From NCBI GenBank assembly GCA_019423755.1, contig JAHZAU010000011.1:4109-68108 (forward strand): 64,000 nucleotides of DNA, in the 5' to 3' direction. The number at the start of each line of letters is the position of its first letter. Position 1 is the first letter of the stretch. Origin of the DNA: Oscillospiraceae bacterium. Its GTDB lineage: Bacteria; Bacillota; Clostridia; Oscillospirales; Ruminococcaceae. Under the pieces are notes generated by a model. That model saw only the letters and a list, made by a program, of their open reading frames with translations. It did not search any database and was not told the origin of the DNA. Made by a program: the position numbers and the translations under genes. This document shows positions 41,739-50,347 of the stretch, one piece after another.

Positions 41739-42914
41739 CTATTCTTTCTCCACCAAGGTGGAAAAATATCCCCCCAAGGCGTCTCCCACCATCTGCGCCG
41801 TGCGCAGCTCCTCTTCCAGGGTGTTGCCGTGGGAACCCACCTCGATGAGCAGCGAGCCGGTGGTCAGCTGCTGGTTGTACTTGCGGTAACAGAAGAAGAT
41901 GGGCCGGGTCAGCCCCGGATAGGCGCTTTCCATGGCGTTCTGCATCCCCACCGCAAAGCGGAAGTTCACCGGCCAGTTGGGCATCCCCATGGTGCCGTCG
42001 TCGCACCCGGCAATGATCATCACCTGGGCCGCCTTCTGCCCGTCTGCTTCAAACACCGGCTTGACCAGCGTCTCCTCCCGCTGGATGGCGTCCCGGTGGA
42101 CGTCCAGCACCACCGAGATGCTGGGGTATTCCTCCAAATAGCGCTGCACCGTTTCGGCGCTCCGCTCGTAGGAGCCGTTGTAGGAGGGGTAATCGTGCTG
42201 GGTGGTATCGTGCAGCACCTGGATGCCGTGCTTTTGCAGCTCCTGGGCGATGACCTCCCCCACCGCCACCATGTTTTGGCTGTTGTCGGTGGTGCGCCAG
42301 GTGCTGCGGGTGTCGTAAACCGGCCGGTCCCACCGCTCAAAGCTTTCGGTGGCGTGGGTGTGCATAATGAGCACCTGCGGCCCCTGGGCCGAAAGGGTCA
42401 CCTGATTTTCCGCCGCGATCAGCTCCCGCACTTCTTCATCGGAAAGCTCGGTGCTGTTCTTCACCAGCCCCGCCCCGCAGGAGATGCCGCTGCCGGAAAA
42501 GTCCTCCTCCACCACCGGCCCCTGATATTCCTCCGGGATCTCCTCCGGCTGGGAGTCTTCCTCCCCCGCCGACTGCGCCTCTCCTGGCTCCTGCTGGCCC
42601 TGGGGGAGCTCCTCCTGGTCCTCCACCGGGTCCTCGGCGGCTTCCTCGGCCGCTGGCGCTTCTTCCTGTGTTTTGGCCGGGTCCGCCGCCGGCTCCGGCT
42701 CCTTTGGCTGCTCCGTTTCCTCCTCCCCGGCAAAGCGCCGCTCCAACAGTTCCAGGCCCTGACTTGGCATGGAGCAGACCGCCGACACCATCATCGCCCG
42801 CTGCCCCAGCTCCTGCCACACCTCCCGGCCCGGCAGCTGCCCGGCCAGCACCGCCGTCAATAGCATCCCCGCCGCGGCCAGCGCGGCCCCGCTGTGTCGT
42901 TTTGCCTTTCCCAT
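41739..42914 (-). CDS. spoIIP: Stage II sporulation protein P
   Basis: A 391-residue cell-wall amidase/endopeptidase that works with SpoIID and SpoIIM in engulfment. An N-terminal membrane anchor (about 10-28) is followed by a long acidic linker (about 65-150). The catalytic domain contains LIMHTHATE (zinc ligands His and Glu), VVLDVHRDA and LLIEVGSHGN, all typical. The start at 42914 follows GGAGG with 9-10 nt spacing; longer frames lack a ribosome site. It shows the organism belongs to a spore-forming lineage. Confidence 0.93.
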   Translation of the reverse strand: MGKAKRHSGAALAAAGMLLTAVLAGQLPGREVWQELGQRAMMVSAVCSMPSQGLELLERRFAGEEETEQPKEPEPAADPAKTQEEAPAAEEAAEDPVEDQEELPQGQQEPGEAQSAGEEDSQPEEIPEEYQGPVVEEDFSGSGISCGAGLVKNSTELSDEEVRELIAAENQVTLSAQGPQVLIMHTHATESFERWDRPVYDTRSTWRTTDNSQNMVAVGEVIAQELQKHGIQVLHDTTQHDYPSYNGSYERSAETVQRYLEEYPSISVVLDVHRDAIQREETLVKPVFEADGQKAAQVMIIAGCDDGTMGMPNWPVNFRFAVGMQNAMESAYPGLTRPIFFCYRKYNQQLTTGSLLIEVGSHGNTLEEELRTAQMVGDALGGYFSTLVEKE

Positions 42915-43053
42915 GGTATGGAACCTCCGCGTCCTGTATGTTCGTACCATTTTATTCCGGCAAACCGCCCGATATTCCCGCCCGCCCTTTCCTTTTGCCC
43001 GCCCCCGTGGTATGATAAGGCAAGACCATTTTGGAAAGGATGAACCCCCTCCC

Positions 43054-43758
43054 ATGAAACAACTGGACCCCCGCCTGCTCACCGCCGCCTCCCTGGTGCG
43101 GGAGCACGCCGTCTTTGCCGACATCGGCTGCGACCACGGCCACCTGAGCATCTACCTGATGCAGCAGCGCCACGCCCAGCGCGGCTACGCCTGCGACATT
43201 AAATCCGGCCCCCTGAGCAAGGCCCAAGCGAACCTCGCCGCCGCCGGACTTTCCCAGCAGGTCCCCACCCGCCTGACCGACGGCCTCACCGGCCTGGACG
43301 GCTGCGGCATCACCGATGTGGTCATCGCCGGCATGGGTGGGGAGGTCATCCTTCAGATCCTGGACGCCTCCGCCCTGGTGCGGGACCCGTCGGTGCGGCT
43401 GATCCTTCAGCCCCAAAGCCGGGAATTTCTGCTGCGCCGCTACCTGCTGGAACACGGCTTCTCCATCCTGACCGAGACCGCCGTCTTTTCCGGCCGTTTC
43501 TCTTATACGGTGCTCTGTGCCCAGTACGCCGGTGCCCCCGGCCCCGACGCCCAGGACCCCTACCGCTGGTATGCCGGGCTGCTGCCCCAGGCAGATTCCC
43601 CCGCCGCCGCGGATAAGCTCATCCGCACCGCCGTCCACCTGGAGGACCGCTCCCACGGCGTCCCCGACCCCCAGCAGGCCGCCCAGTTTACCCAGTTGGC
43701 CGCCCGCCTGCGCCAGGACGCCGCCCAGATCCTCGCCCGCTGCCCTGCCTCTTGCTGA
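43054..43758 (+). CDS. trmK: tRNA (adenine(22)-N(1))-methyltransferase TrmK
   Basis: A 234-residue SAM-dependent methyltransferase that modifies A22 of tRNA. SAM motif I is FADIGCDHGHLSIYL (about 24-38), and IAGMGGEVI (about 90) is the family motif. The C-terminal helical part ends at the stop without extra domains. The start follows GGAAAGGA. The downstream Nif3 gene, 31 nt away, is its conserved Firmicutes neighbour (yqfN-yqfO). Confidence 0.9.
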   Translation: MKQLDPRLLTAASLVREHAVFADIGCDHGHLSIYLMQQRHAQRGYACDIKSGPLSKAQANLAAAGLSQQVPTRLTDGLTGLDGCGITDVVIAGMGGEVILQILDASALVRDPSVRLILQPQSREFLLRRYLLEHGFSILTETAVFSGRFSYTVLCAQYAGAPGPDAQDPYRWYAGLLPQADSPAAADKLIRTAVHLEDRSHGVPDPQQAAQFTQLAARLRQDAAQILARCPASC

Positions 43759-43789
43759 TTTTCCACCGCGTTAGAAAGGATGAACCCCT

Positions 43790-44872
43790 ATGACCACCGT
43801 TCAAGACATCTACCGGGCCGTGGATTCCCTGGCCCCCTTCTCCCTGGGGATGGATTTTGACAACCCCGGCCTGCTGGTGGGTGACCCGTCCGCCCCGGTC
43901 TCCCGGGTGCTGCTGGCGCTGGACTGCACCTGCCGCACCGTCTCCCAGGCGCAGAACCTGGAAGCCCAGCTGATCCTCACCCATCACCCCGTCATCTTCC
44001 ACCCCATCAAGCGGGTCACCGCCGGCTCTCCCGTCTTCCAGGCGGCGTCCTCCGGCATCGCCGTCATCAGCGCCCACACCAACCTGGATATCGCCTCCGG
44101 CGGCGTCAACGACTGTCTGGCTCAGCGCATCGGCCTGACCCAGGTGCAGGGCCTGGAACCGGTGAGCCGCACCCCCTACCGCAAGGTCGTCGCCTTCGTC
44201 CCCACCTCCCACGCCGAGGCCGTCCGGGACGCCATGACCCAAGCCGGCGCCGGCCAGCTGGGGGACTACTCCGCCTGTACCTTCTCCTCCCCCGGCCAGG
44301 GCACCTTCCAACCGGAGGAGGGCGCACACCCCTTCCTGGGGCAGGTGGGCCAGCTGGAACGGGCCGACGAGGTCCGCTTGGAGATGATCTGCCCGCCGGA
44401 GTGCCTGGACCGGGTGGTCGCCGCTATGAAGGAAGCCCACCCCTATGAGCTCCCGGCCTACGACGTTTTTGTGGACGAAGCTGTCGCCCACACCGAATAC
44501 CTGGGCCGCATCGGCCAGCTGGAAGCCCCCCTTTCCCCCCGGGACTTTGCCCAGCGGGTGAAGGAGCGCATCGGCGCCGTCTCGGTCAAATACCTGGACG
44601 CCGACCGCCCCATCCAGACGGTGGCCCTCTGCTCCGGTTCCGGCGCCGATTTGATGGGTGCCGCCCTGGCCGCCGGGGCCGATGCCCTGCTCACCGCCGA
44701 CGTCAAGCACAACCAGTTTATCGACGCCCAGGAAGCAGGCATCACCCTGCTGGACGCCGGACACTTTGACACCGAGGACCTGGTGCTGGAGCCCCTGGCC
44801 CAGCGCTTAGAGGCCCTGCTGCCGGAGGTTTCCTTCCTGGTGACCCATTACAGCAACATCCGCGCGGTCTAA
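43790..44872 (+). CDS. Nif3-like dinuclear metal-centre protein (YqfO)
   Basis: A 360-residue NIF3-family protein, a toroidal hexamer with two metal ions. Ligands include LTHHPVIFHP near residue 65, SAHTNLD near 95, and DVKHNQF...DAGHFDTE near 305-330. The inserted middle domain (about 120-225, with EVRLEMICP) marks the long YqfO form. The biochemical role is unproven. It is co-transcribed with trmK. A strong bidirectional terminator follows. Confidence 0.9.
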   Translation: MTTVQDIYRAVDSLAPFSLGMDFDNPGLLVGDPSAPVSRVLLALDCTCRTVSQAQNLEAQLILTHHPVIFHPIKRVTAGSPVFQAASSGIAVISAHTNLDIASGGVNDCLAQRIGLTQVQGLEPVSRTPYRKVVAFVPTSHAEAVRDAMTQAGAGQLGDYSACTFSSPGQGTFQPEEGAHPFLGQVGQLERADEVRLEMICPPECLDRVVAAMKEAHPYELPAYDVFVDEAVAHTEYLGRIGQLEAPLSPRDFAQRVKERIGAVSVKYLDADRPIQTVALCSGSGADLMGAALAAGADALLTADVKHNQFIDAQEAGITLLDAGHFDTEDLVLEPLAQRLEALLPEVSFLVTHYSNIRAV

Positions 44873-44887
44873 TTTTCATAAAGACGC

Positions 44888-44925
44888 AAAAAGCCCTCCG
44901 CTCGATTGAGAGCGGAGGGCTTTTT
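44888..44925. terminator. Bidirectional terminator, nif3 / MATE
   Basis: AAAAAGCCCTCCGCTC (44888-44903) pairs perfectly with GAGCGGAGGGCTTTTT (44910-44925). Confidence 0.95.
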
Positions 44926-44930
44926 GTGTT

Positions 44931-46304
44931 CTATTCCTCTTTTTCCTTGGGCAGGCGCAGCAGCCGGCGGGACAGGAGCAGGAAGGTCGTCCCGGTGATG
45001 AGGGATGCGGCGATGTCCGCCACCGGTTCCGCCACAAAGATGCCGTTGCGTCCCATGACCAGCGGCAGGATAAAGGTCAGCGGGATCAGCAGGATGATCT
45101 TTCGCAGCAGGGCCAGCACCATGGACACCTTGGCCTGTCCCAGCGCCACAAAGGTCTGCTGGCAGCTGTACTGCATACCCAGCAGGAAGACGCCAAACAT
45201 AAAGGTGGGCAGATACTGGGTAGCCAGGGCGATGAGCGCCGGGTCGGGGGAGAAGATCATGGGGAAGATCTGCGGCACCAGCATGCACACCAGCCAAACG
45301 GCGGTGGTGTAGCCGATGGCCACCCCAAACAGCAGGCCGAAGGCCTTCTTCACCCGGTCGATCTTGCGGGCGCCGTAGTTGTAGCTGATAATGGGCTGGG
45401 CCCCCTGGGTCAGGCCCATGACCGGCAGGGTCATGAACTGCATGGTGGAAAGCAGCACCGACATGGCGCCGATGAGGGCGTTGACCTCGTCGCCGCCGTA
45501 GCGCTTCACCTGGACGTTAAAGGTCAGCTGTACCAGGCTTTCGGTGGACTGCATGATAAAGGGCGACACACCCAGCGCCAGCACCGGCAGCAGGATCTTT
45601 GCCTTGGGGCGCAGATACTCCTTGCGGATGCGCAGGATGCTCTTGGGCCCGGTCAAAAACCGCAGCACCCACAGCGCCGAGATGGTCTGGGAGACGATGG
45701 TGGCCACCGCCGCGCCCTGGACGCCCATACCCATCCCGTAGATGAGGATGGGGTCCAAAATAATGTTGGTGATGGCGCCGATGAGCACCGTCAGCATGCT
45801 GGTGGTAGCAAAGCCCTGGGAGCTGATAAAGAAGTTGAGCCCCAGCGCCATCTGTACCGAGATGGTGCCGATAAGATAGATGCCGAAATACCGGCTGGCA
45901 TAGGGCAGGGTCTCGGCCGTCGCGCCGAACATCATCAGCAGCGGGTCCTTGGCCACAAAGAATACCCCGGTGAGCACCAGCGACAGGATCAGCAGGCTGC
46001 TGAAGGAGTTGCCCAGGATCTCTTCGGCCTCCTCCTTGTTCCCGGCGCCCAGGGCGATGGACGCCCGCGGCGCGCCGCCCATACCGATCAGGGCGGAAAA
46101 TGCCGAGATGATCATAATCAGCGGGAAGCAGACGCCCAGCGCCGCCAGCGCCAGGGAGCCTTCCCCCGGCAGATGCCCGATGTAGATACGGTCTACAATG
46201 TTGTACAGCGCGTTGATCACCTGGGCGGTGATGGCCGGGAGCGACAGCTTAAACAGCAGCTTCCCGATGGGTTCGGTCCCCAGCATGTTCTCTTGATTGG
46301 CCAT
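44931..46304 (-). CDS. MATE-family efflux transporter (copy 1)
   Basis: A 457-residue multidrug and toxin extrusion transporter with 12 predicted helices. The PAITAQVINALYNIVDRIYIGHL segment near the N-terminus and its echo in the second half are typical of the NorM/MepA type. It exports cationic compounds with Na+ or H+. I begin at the ATG at 46304 (AAAGGTG upstream); the longer frame enters the promoter. It is monocistronic. Confidence 0.9.
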   Translation of the reverse strand: MANQENMLGTEPIGKLLFKLSLPAITAQVINALYNIVDRIYIGHLPGEGSLALAALGVCFPLIMIISAFSALIGMGGAPRASIALGAGNKEEAEEILGNSFSSLLILSLVLTGVFFVAKDPLLMMFGATAETLPYASRYFGIYLIGTISVQMALGLNFFISSQGFATTSMLTVLIGAITNIILDPILIYGMGMGVQGAAVATIVSQTISALWVLRFLTGPKSILRIRKEYLRPKAKILLPVLALGVSPFIMQSTESLVQLTFNVQVKRYGGDEVNALIGAMSVLLSTMQFMTLPVMGLTQGAQPIISYNYGARKIDRVKKAFGLLFGVAIGYTTAVWLVCMLVPQIFPMIFSPDPALIALATQYLPTFMFGVFLLGMQYSCQQTFVALGQAKVSMVLALLRKIILLIPLTFILPLVMGRNGIFVAEPVADIAASLITGTTFLLLSRRLLRLPKEKEE

Positions 46305-46356
46305 AGGTATCGGCACCTTTCTTTTTTTGAAATACGAGCGTTCTATGCAGATAACA

Positions 46357-46387
46357 ATTATAGTCCTACTGGTCTGTTTTTTCCAGT
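46357..46387 (-). promoter_or_regulatory. Promoter of MATE copy 1 with inverted repeat
   Basis: On the minus strand TGGAAA (46380-46385), a 17-nt spacer and a perfect TATAAT (46357-46362). ACTGG (46368-46372) and CCAGT (46383-46387) form an inverted repeat between the hexamers. Two ATATTCAT direct repeats lie further upstream (46398-46430 region). Confidence 0.5.
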
Positions 46388-46457
46388 TCCCCGGAAGAAT
46401 ATTCATGTATTCTTCACTTAATATTCATAATTATTAGGAATCTTAAGTATATCCTAC

Positions 46458-46486
46458 AAAAAACGCGCCGTCTCCGGCGCGTTTTT
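46458..46486 (-). terminator. Terminator after the Nudix gene
   Basis: CGCGCCG/CGGCGCG stem around TCTC or GAGA, followed by T6 on the minus strand and T5 on the plus strand. Confidence 0.9.
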
Positions 46487-46488
46487 CC

Positions 46489-47031
46489 TTATTCTTTTCC
46501 CTGCCGCAGCATCGCCATCTTCAGGATGCCGATCTGGGTCTTGGCATCGGGGATCTCCCCGCGCATCACCATACCCAGCGCCTCCTCAAAGTCCATGGGC
46601 ACCACGTCCAAAAACTCGTTTTCGTCCAGATGCTGGTGGGAAGGCGTCAGCCCCCGCGCCAGGTAAATGTGGATGATCTCGGTGTCGTAGGCCGGGGTGG
46701 GGTACAGTTCCCCCAGCTTTTCCAGGCTCTCTGCCCGGTACCCGGTCTCCTCCTCCAGCTCCCGTGCGCCGCAGACCATCGGGTCCTCGTCCTTTTCCCG
46801 CTTGCCCGCCGGCAGCTCCAGCAGTTCCTTGCCGTAGGGGTACCGGTACTGCCGCACCAGCAGCAGCTTGCCCTGGGGGTCCAGCGCCACGACGCAGACC
46901 CCGCCGTTGTGCTCGATGACCTCCCGGTCGGACTGCGCGCCGTTTTCCAGCTCCACCTGGTCCCGCCGCAGATTGAGGATCCTCCCCTCATACAGCCGCT
47001 GACTTCCCAAACATCTTTCCTCGTGCGCCAC
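46489..47031 (-). CDS. Nudix hydrolase, ADP-ribose pyrophosphatase type
   Basis: A 180-residue enzyme that cleaves ADP-ribose to AMP and ribose-5-phosphate. The Nudix box GKREKDEDPMVCGARELEEE-TG has all canonical residues. I prefer the GTG at 47031, about 8 nt after GGGAGG. The ATG at 47049 (six codons longer) would leave a leader of only about 4 nt after the -10 TATACT (47060-47065) and has no ribosome site. The assignment as NudF type rests on the surrounding EVIEHNGGVCVVAL and LPAG segments. Confidence 0.85.
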   Translation of the reverse strand: MAHEERCLGSQRLYEGRILNLRRDQVELENGAQSDREVIEHNGGVCVVALDPQGKLLLVRQYRYPYGKELLELPAGKREKDEDPMVCGARELEEETGYRAESLEKLGELYPTPAYDTEIIHIYLARGLTPSHQHLDENEFLDVVPMDFEEALGMVMRGEIPDAKTQIGILKMAMLRQGKE

Positions 47032-47059
47032 AATGACCGCCTCCCGCATTTTTTCTCTC

Positions 47060-47068
47060 AGTATACCA
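47060..47068 (-). promoter_or_regulatory. Extended -10 promoter of the Nudix gene
   Basis: TGGTATACT on the minus strand (-10 at 47060-47065). The -35 (GTGCAA, 17 nt upstream) is weak, as is common for extended -10 promoters. Confidence 0.5.
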
Positions 47069-47100
47069 CCCGCCGGACGCCTTTGCACCTGTTTTCGGGC

Positions 47101-47133
47101 AAAAAAATACCGCAGGCCGTGCAGCCTGCAGTA
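47101..47133 (-). terminator. Terminator after rpsT
   Basis: TACCGCAGGC (47108-47117) pairs with GCCTGCAGTA (47124-47133) with one mismatch, followed on the minus strand by T7. Confidence 0.9.
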
Positions 47134-47174
47134 TCCTCAAAATAAAACTATCCGGATAATTTTATTTTGTCACC

Positions 47175-47429
47175 TTATTTAGCCAGAGCGTTAGCCAGGG
47201 TAGATTTCTTTCTAGCAGCGCAGTTTTTGTGGATGATACCTCTAGCGCAAGCCTGATCGATCTTCTTGACAGCAGCTTTAACAGCAGCCTCTTTGTTCTC
47301 TGCGTTGTTGGTGATTGCAACGTTAGCCTCTTTGATCAGAGTCTTCAGATTGCTCTTGTAAGCCTTGTTCTGAGCGGTTTTCTTAGCCTGAACCAGGACT
47401 CTCTTCTTAGCAGATTTGATGTTAGCCAT
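47175..47429 (-). CDS. rpsT: Ribosomal protein S20
   Basis: An 84-residue 30S subunit protein that binds the 5' domain and helix 44 of 16S rRNA. It starts MANIKSAKKRV, is very rich in Lys and Ala, and forms the usual three-helix bundle. The start follows AGGAGG. Codon use is clearly different from its G+C-rich neighbours (many A/T-ending codons such as AAA-free AAG with GCT, GTT and ATC), as expected for a highly expressed gene. It is divergent from gpr, a conserved Firmicutes arrangement. Confidence 0.97.
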   Translation of the reverse strand: MANIKSAKKRVLVQAKKTAQNKAYKSNLKTLIKEANVAITNNAENKEAAVKAAVKKIDQACARGIIHKNCAARKKSTLANALAK

Positions 47430-47466
47430 TCCAGCACCTCCTTTTCCCTTATGACAGTACAAATAA

Positions 47467-47495
47467 TTTTATCATCCATTTTCCAAAAAATCAAC
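47467..47495 (-). promoter_or_regulatory. Promoter of rpsT
   Basis: On the minus strand TTGATT (47490-47495), a 17-nt spacer and TAAAAT (47467-47472). Confidence 0.75.
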
Positions 47496-47672
47496 CTTCC
47501 TTTTATCACTTTGTGAAAAACAGCAAAATTTTTCCCTTTCTCCCCGGTTCTTTTTTGCTGGATGACCGGGTTTTTCCGGTTTTTTCGGGCCTTCTTTCCC
47601 CGGTTGTATGCCTGCTCCCCGCCCGGCCCATACTTTTTGCGTCCAAACTTATCGAGAAAGGATCGGATTTAC

Positions 47673-48515
47673 ATGGAACTTCCCCGCACCGACCTGGCCC
47701 TGGAGCTGGCCCGCTCCGCCTCCTCCACCGCCGGCCTGCGCAGCCAGACCCGCCGGGTAGCCGGCATGGAGATCACCTCCACCGACATCGACACCCCCGA
47801 AGCCGCCCAGGCCCTGGGCAAGCCCCGGGGCCGCTACCTGACCCTGCAGACCAAACCCCTTTGGCAGTCCAGCCTGGACCAGGACGACGCCATCTGCGCC
47901 GCCGCCCACTGCCTGCGCCAGCTGCTTCCCACCAACGGCTGCGTGCTGGTGGCGGGCCTGGGCAACTCCGACATCACCCCCGACGCCCTGGGCCCCCGGA
48001 CCATCAACGGCATCCTGGCCACCCGCCACCTGTCCCACTCCCTCTGCCGCAGCCTGGGGCTGGAAAACCTGCGGGCGGTCTGCGCCATCGCCCCCGGCGT
48101 CATGGGCCAGACCGGCGCCGAAACCGGTGAGATCCTGGCGGCCCTGGTGCGGCAGCTGCGCCCCAGCGCGGTCATCGCCGTGGATGCCCTGGCCGCCCGG
48201 GACACCCAGCGCCTGGGTACCACCATCCAGATCTCCGACACCGGCATCGCCCCCGGCTCCGGCGTGCTCAACGCCCGGCGGGAGCTTTGCCGCCGTACCT
48301 TGGGGGTGCCGGTGATCTCCATGGGCATCCCCACCGTGGTGGACGCCAGCGGCCTGATCCCGGAGCCGCCCTCCGCCCACAGCCAGCCGCTGATGGTCAC
48401 CCCGCGGGAAATCGACCTGCTCATCGGCCACGGCGCGCGCTTTTTGGCCGGCGCCATCAACAAGGCCCTGCAGCCTCAGCTTTCCTTGGAAGAACTGCGC
48501 GGCCTCTGCTCCTGA
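47673..48515 (+). CDS. gpr: GPR endopeptidase (spore germination protease)
   Basis: A 280-residue aspartic-type protease that degrades small acid-soluble spore proteins during germination. The N-terminal PRTDLALELA is the zymogen processing region, which resembles the SASP cleavage site. VAGLGNSDITPDALGPR and IAVDALAARD hold the conserved Asp residues of the active site. The start follows GAAAGGATCGG. Only a short, G+C-poor leader separates it from rpsT. It is further evidence of a spore-former. Confidence 0.93.
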   Translation: MELPRTDLALELARSASSTAGLRSQTRRVAGMEITSTDIDTPEAAQALGKPRGRYLTLQTKPLWQSSLDQDDAICAAAHCLRQLLPTNGCVLVAGLGNSDITPDALGPRTINGILATRHLSHSLCRSLGLENLRAVCAIAPGVMGQTGAETGEILAALVRQLRPSAVIAVDALAARDTQRLGTTIQISDTGIAPGSGVLNARRELCRRTLGVPVISMGIPTVVDASGLIPEPPSAHSQPLMVTPREIDLLIGHGARFLAGAINKALQPQLSLEELRGLCS

Positions 48516-48538
48516 CCGCCGGTTTTTGCCACAGAAAA

Positions 48539-48579
48539 CCGCCGCCCCGGCGTCTGCCGGGGCGGCGGTAATTTTTTTC
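48539..48579. terminator. Terminator, gpr / ABC exporter
   Basis: CCGCCGCCCCGGC (48539-48551) pairs perfectly with GCCGGGGCGGCGG (48556-48568), then T7 on the plus strand; the minus side runs into TTTTC. Confidence 0.9.
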
Positions 48580-48595
48580 GAAAAAAGCGTTGCCG

Positions 48596-50347
48596 CTACT
48601 CCTGGGTGGGAGCAAACTGGCTGCGGTAAAGCTGGGCGTAAAAGCCGTTTTTCTCCAAAAGCTCGGTATGCCGCCCCTGCTCGATGATCTCCCCGTCCCG
48701 CATGACCAGGATGTTGTCTGCCTCCTGGATGGTGGACAGCCGGTGCGCCACGATAAAGCTGGTGCGCCCCTCCATCATCCGGGCAAACGCCTTCTGGATG
48801 CGCACCTCGGTGCGGGTGTCGATGGAACTGGTGGCCTCGTCCAGGATGAGCATGGGCGGCTGGGTGAGCATCACCCGCGCGATGCACAAAAGCTGCTTCT
48901 GTCCCTGGGAAAGGTTGCCCCCGTCGCCGGTGACCACCGTGTCGTAGCCCTGGGGCAGACGCTTGATAAAGCTGTGGGCGTGGGCCTCCTTGGCCGCCTG
49001 GATGATCTGCTCCCTGGTGGCGTCCGGCGCGCCGTAGGCGATGTTTTCGGCCACCGTCCCCTCAAAGAGCCAGGTGTCCTGCAGCACCATACCGTACAGG
49101 CTGCGCAACGCCCGGCGGCGCAGCTTCTGGATGGGCACGCCGTCCACCCGGATCTCCCCGCCGTCGGTGTCGTAAAACCGCATGAGCAGGTTGATAATGG
49201 TGGTCTTGCCGCAGCCGGTGGGGCCGACGATGGCCACCCGCTGGCCCGGCTGGGCGGTGACGTTCAGGTCCCGGATCAGCGGACGGTCCGGGTCGTAGGC
49301 GAAGCGCACCCCGTCCAGCTCCACCTTGCCTTGGCAGTGGGGCAGCTCCTGGGCGTCGGGCGCATCGTCCGGCTCGGGCTTCCGGTCCAGGATGGCGAAG
49401 ATGCGCCGGGCGCTGGCCAGGGCGGTCTGCAGCTCGGTGACCACGCCGGAGATCTCGTTAAAGGGTTTGGTATACTGGTTGGCGTAGGAAAGGAAGCAGG
49501 AAAGCTGTCCCACGCTCAATCCCCCGCTCAAGGCGCTCAGCGCGCCCACGATACCCACCGCGGCGTACACCATGCTGTTGACAAAGCGGGTGGCAGGATT
49601 GGTCAGCGAGGAATAAAACTGCGACTTCACCCCCGACTCGTACAGCCGGCGGTTGATCTCCTCAAATTCCTCCTGGCACTGCTCCTCCCGGCCAAAGGCG
49701 GCCACCACCTTCTGGCCGCCCACCATCTCCTCCACATAGGCGCCGATCTCGCCCCGCAGGCGGCTCTGCTCCCGGAAGAGGCTGTGGGACCGCTTGGCGA
49801 TAAAGGACGCCACAAACAGCGAAAGCGGGGTGATGAACACCACCACCAAAGCGATGGTGCGGTTGATGAGCAGCATATACCCCAGCGTCACCGCGATGGT
49901 CACCACCCCGGTAAACAGCTGAGAAAAGCCCTGCAGCAGGCCGTCGGACACGGCATCCACATCGTTGATGACCCGGCTGATCAGGTCGCCGTGGGGGTGC
50001 TGGTCCAGGGTAGAAAGCGGCGCCCGCTCCAAGGCGGAAAACATCTGTACCCGCAGGTCCCGCACCGTCTGGTAGGTGACCATGTTGGTGCAGGTGGTCA
50101 TCAGCCAGGCAAAGAGCGCCGCTCCCAGCACCACCGCGCCCAGCTCCGCCAAAATAGGCACCAACCGTCCGAAGTCCACCCGCCCGGCGCCCACCACCTG
50201 GTCGATGGCCTCGCCGATGAGGATGGGGGTGTACAGGTTCAGGCTGACGCTGAGCACCGCGCAGCCCAGCGCCGCCAAAAGCCAGCCCCAGTAGGGCCGG
50301 GCGTACCGCAGCACCCGCCGCAGCACCGGTCTTCTTAGTTCTTCCAT
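48596..50347 (-). CDS. ABC exporter half-transporter, canonical ATP site subunit
   Basis: A 583-residue type IV ABC exporter with six N-terminal helices (about 15-310) and a C-terminal ATPase. Walker A is GPTGCGKTT, the signature is LSQGQKQL, and Walker B is MLILDEATSSID with the catalytic Glu. It overlaps the upstream half-transporter by 13 nt, so the two should form a heterodimer like BmrCD or TmrAB. The substrate is probably a drug or lipid-like molecule. The start follows GAAGGAGG. Confidence 0.9.
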   Translation of the reverse strand: MEELRRPVLRRVLRYARPYWGWLLAALGCAVLSVSLNLYTPILIGEAIDQVVGAGRVDFGRLVPILAELGAVVLGAALFAWLMTTCTNMVTYQTVRDLRVQMFSALERAPLSTLDQHPHGDLISRVINDVDAVSDGLLQGFSQLFTGVVTIAVTLGYMLLINRTIALVVVFITPLSLFVASFIAKRSHSLFREQSRLRGEIGAYVEEMVGGQKVVAAFGREEQCQEEFEEINRRLYESGVKSQFYSSLTNPATRFVNSMVYAAVGIVGALSALSGGLSVGQLSCFLSYANQYTKPFNEISGVVTELQTALASARRIFAILDRKPEPDDAPDAQELPHCQGKVELDGVRFAYDPDRPLIRDLNVTAQPGQRVAIVGPTGCGKTTIINLLMRFYDTDGGEIRVDGVPIQKLRRRALRSLYGMVLQDTWLFEGTVAENIAYGAPDATREQIIQAAKEAHAHSFIKRLPQGYDTVVTGDGGNLSQGQKQLLCIARVMLTQPPMLILDEATSSIDTRTEVRIQKAFARMMEGRTSFIVAHRLSTIQEADNILVMRDGEIIEQGRHTELLEKNGFYAQLYRSQFAPTQE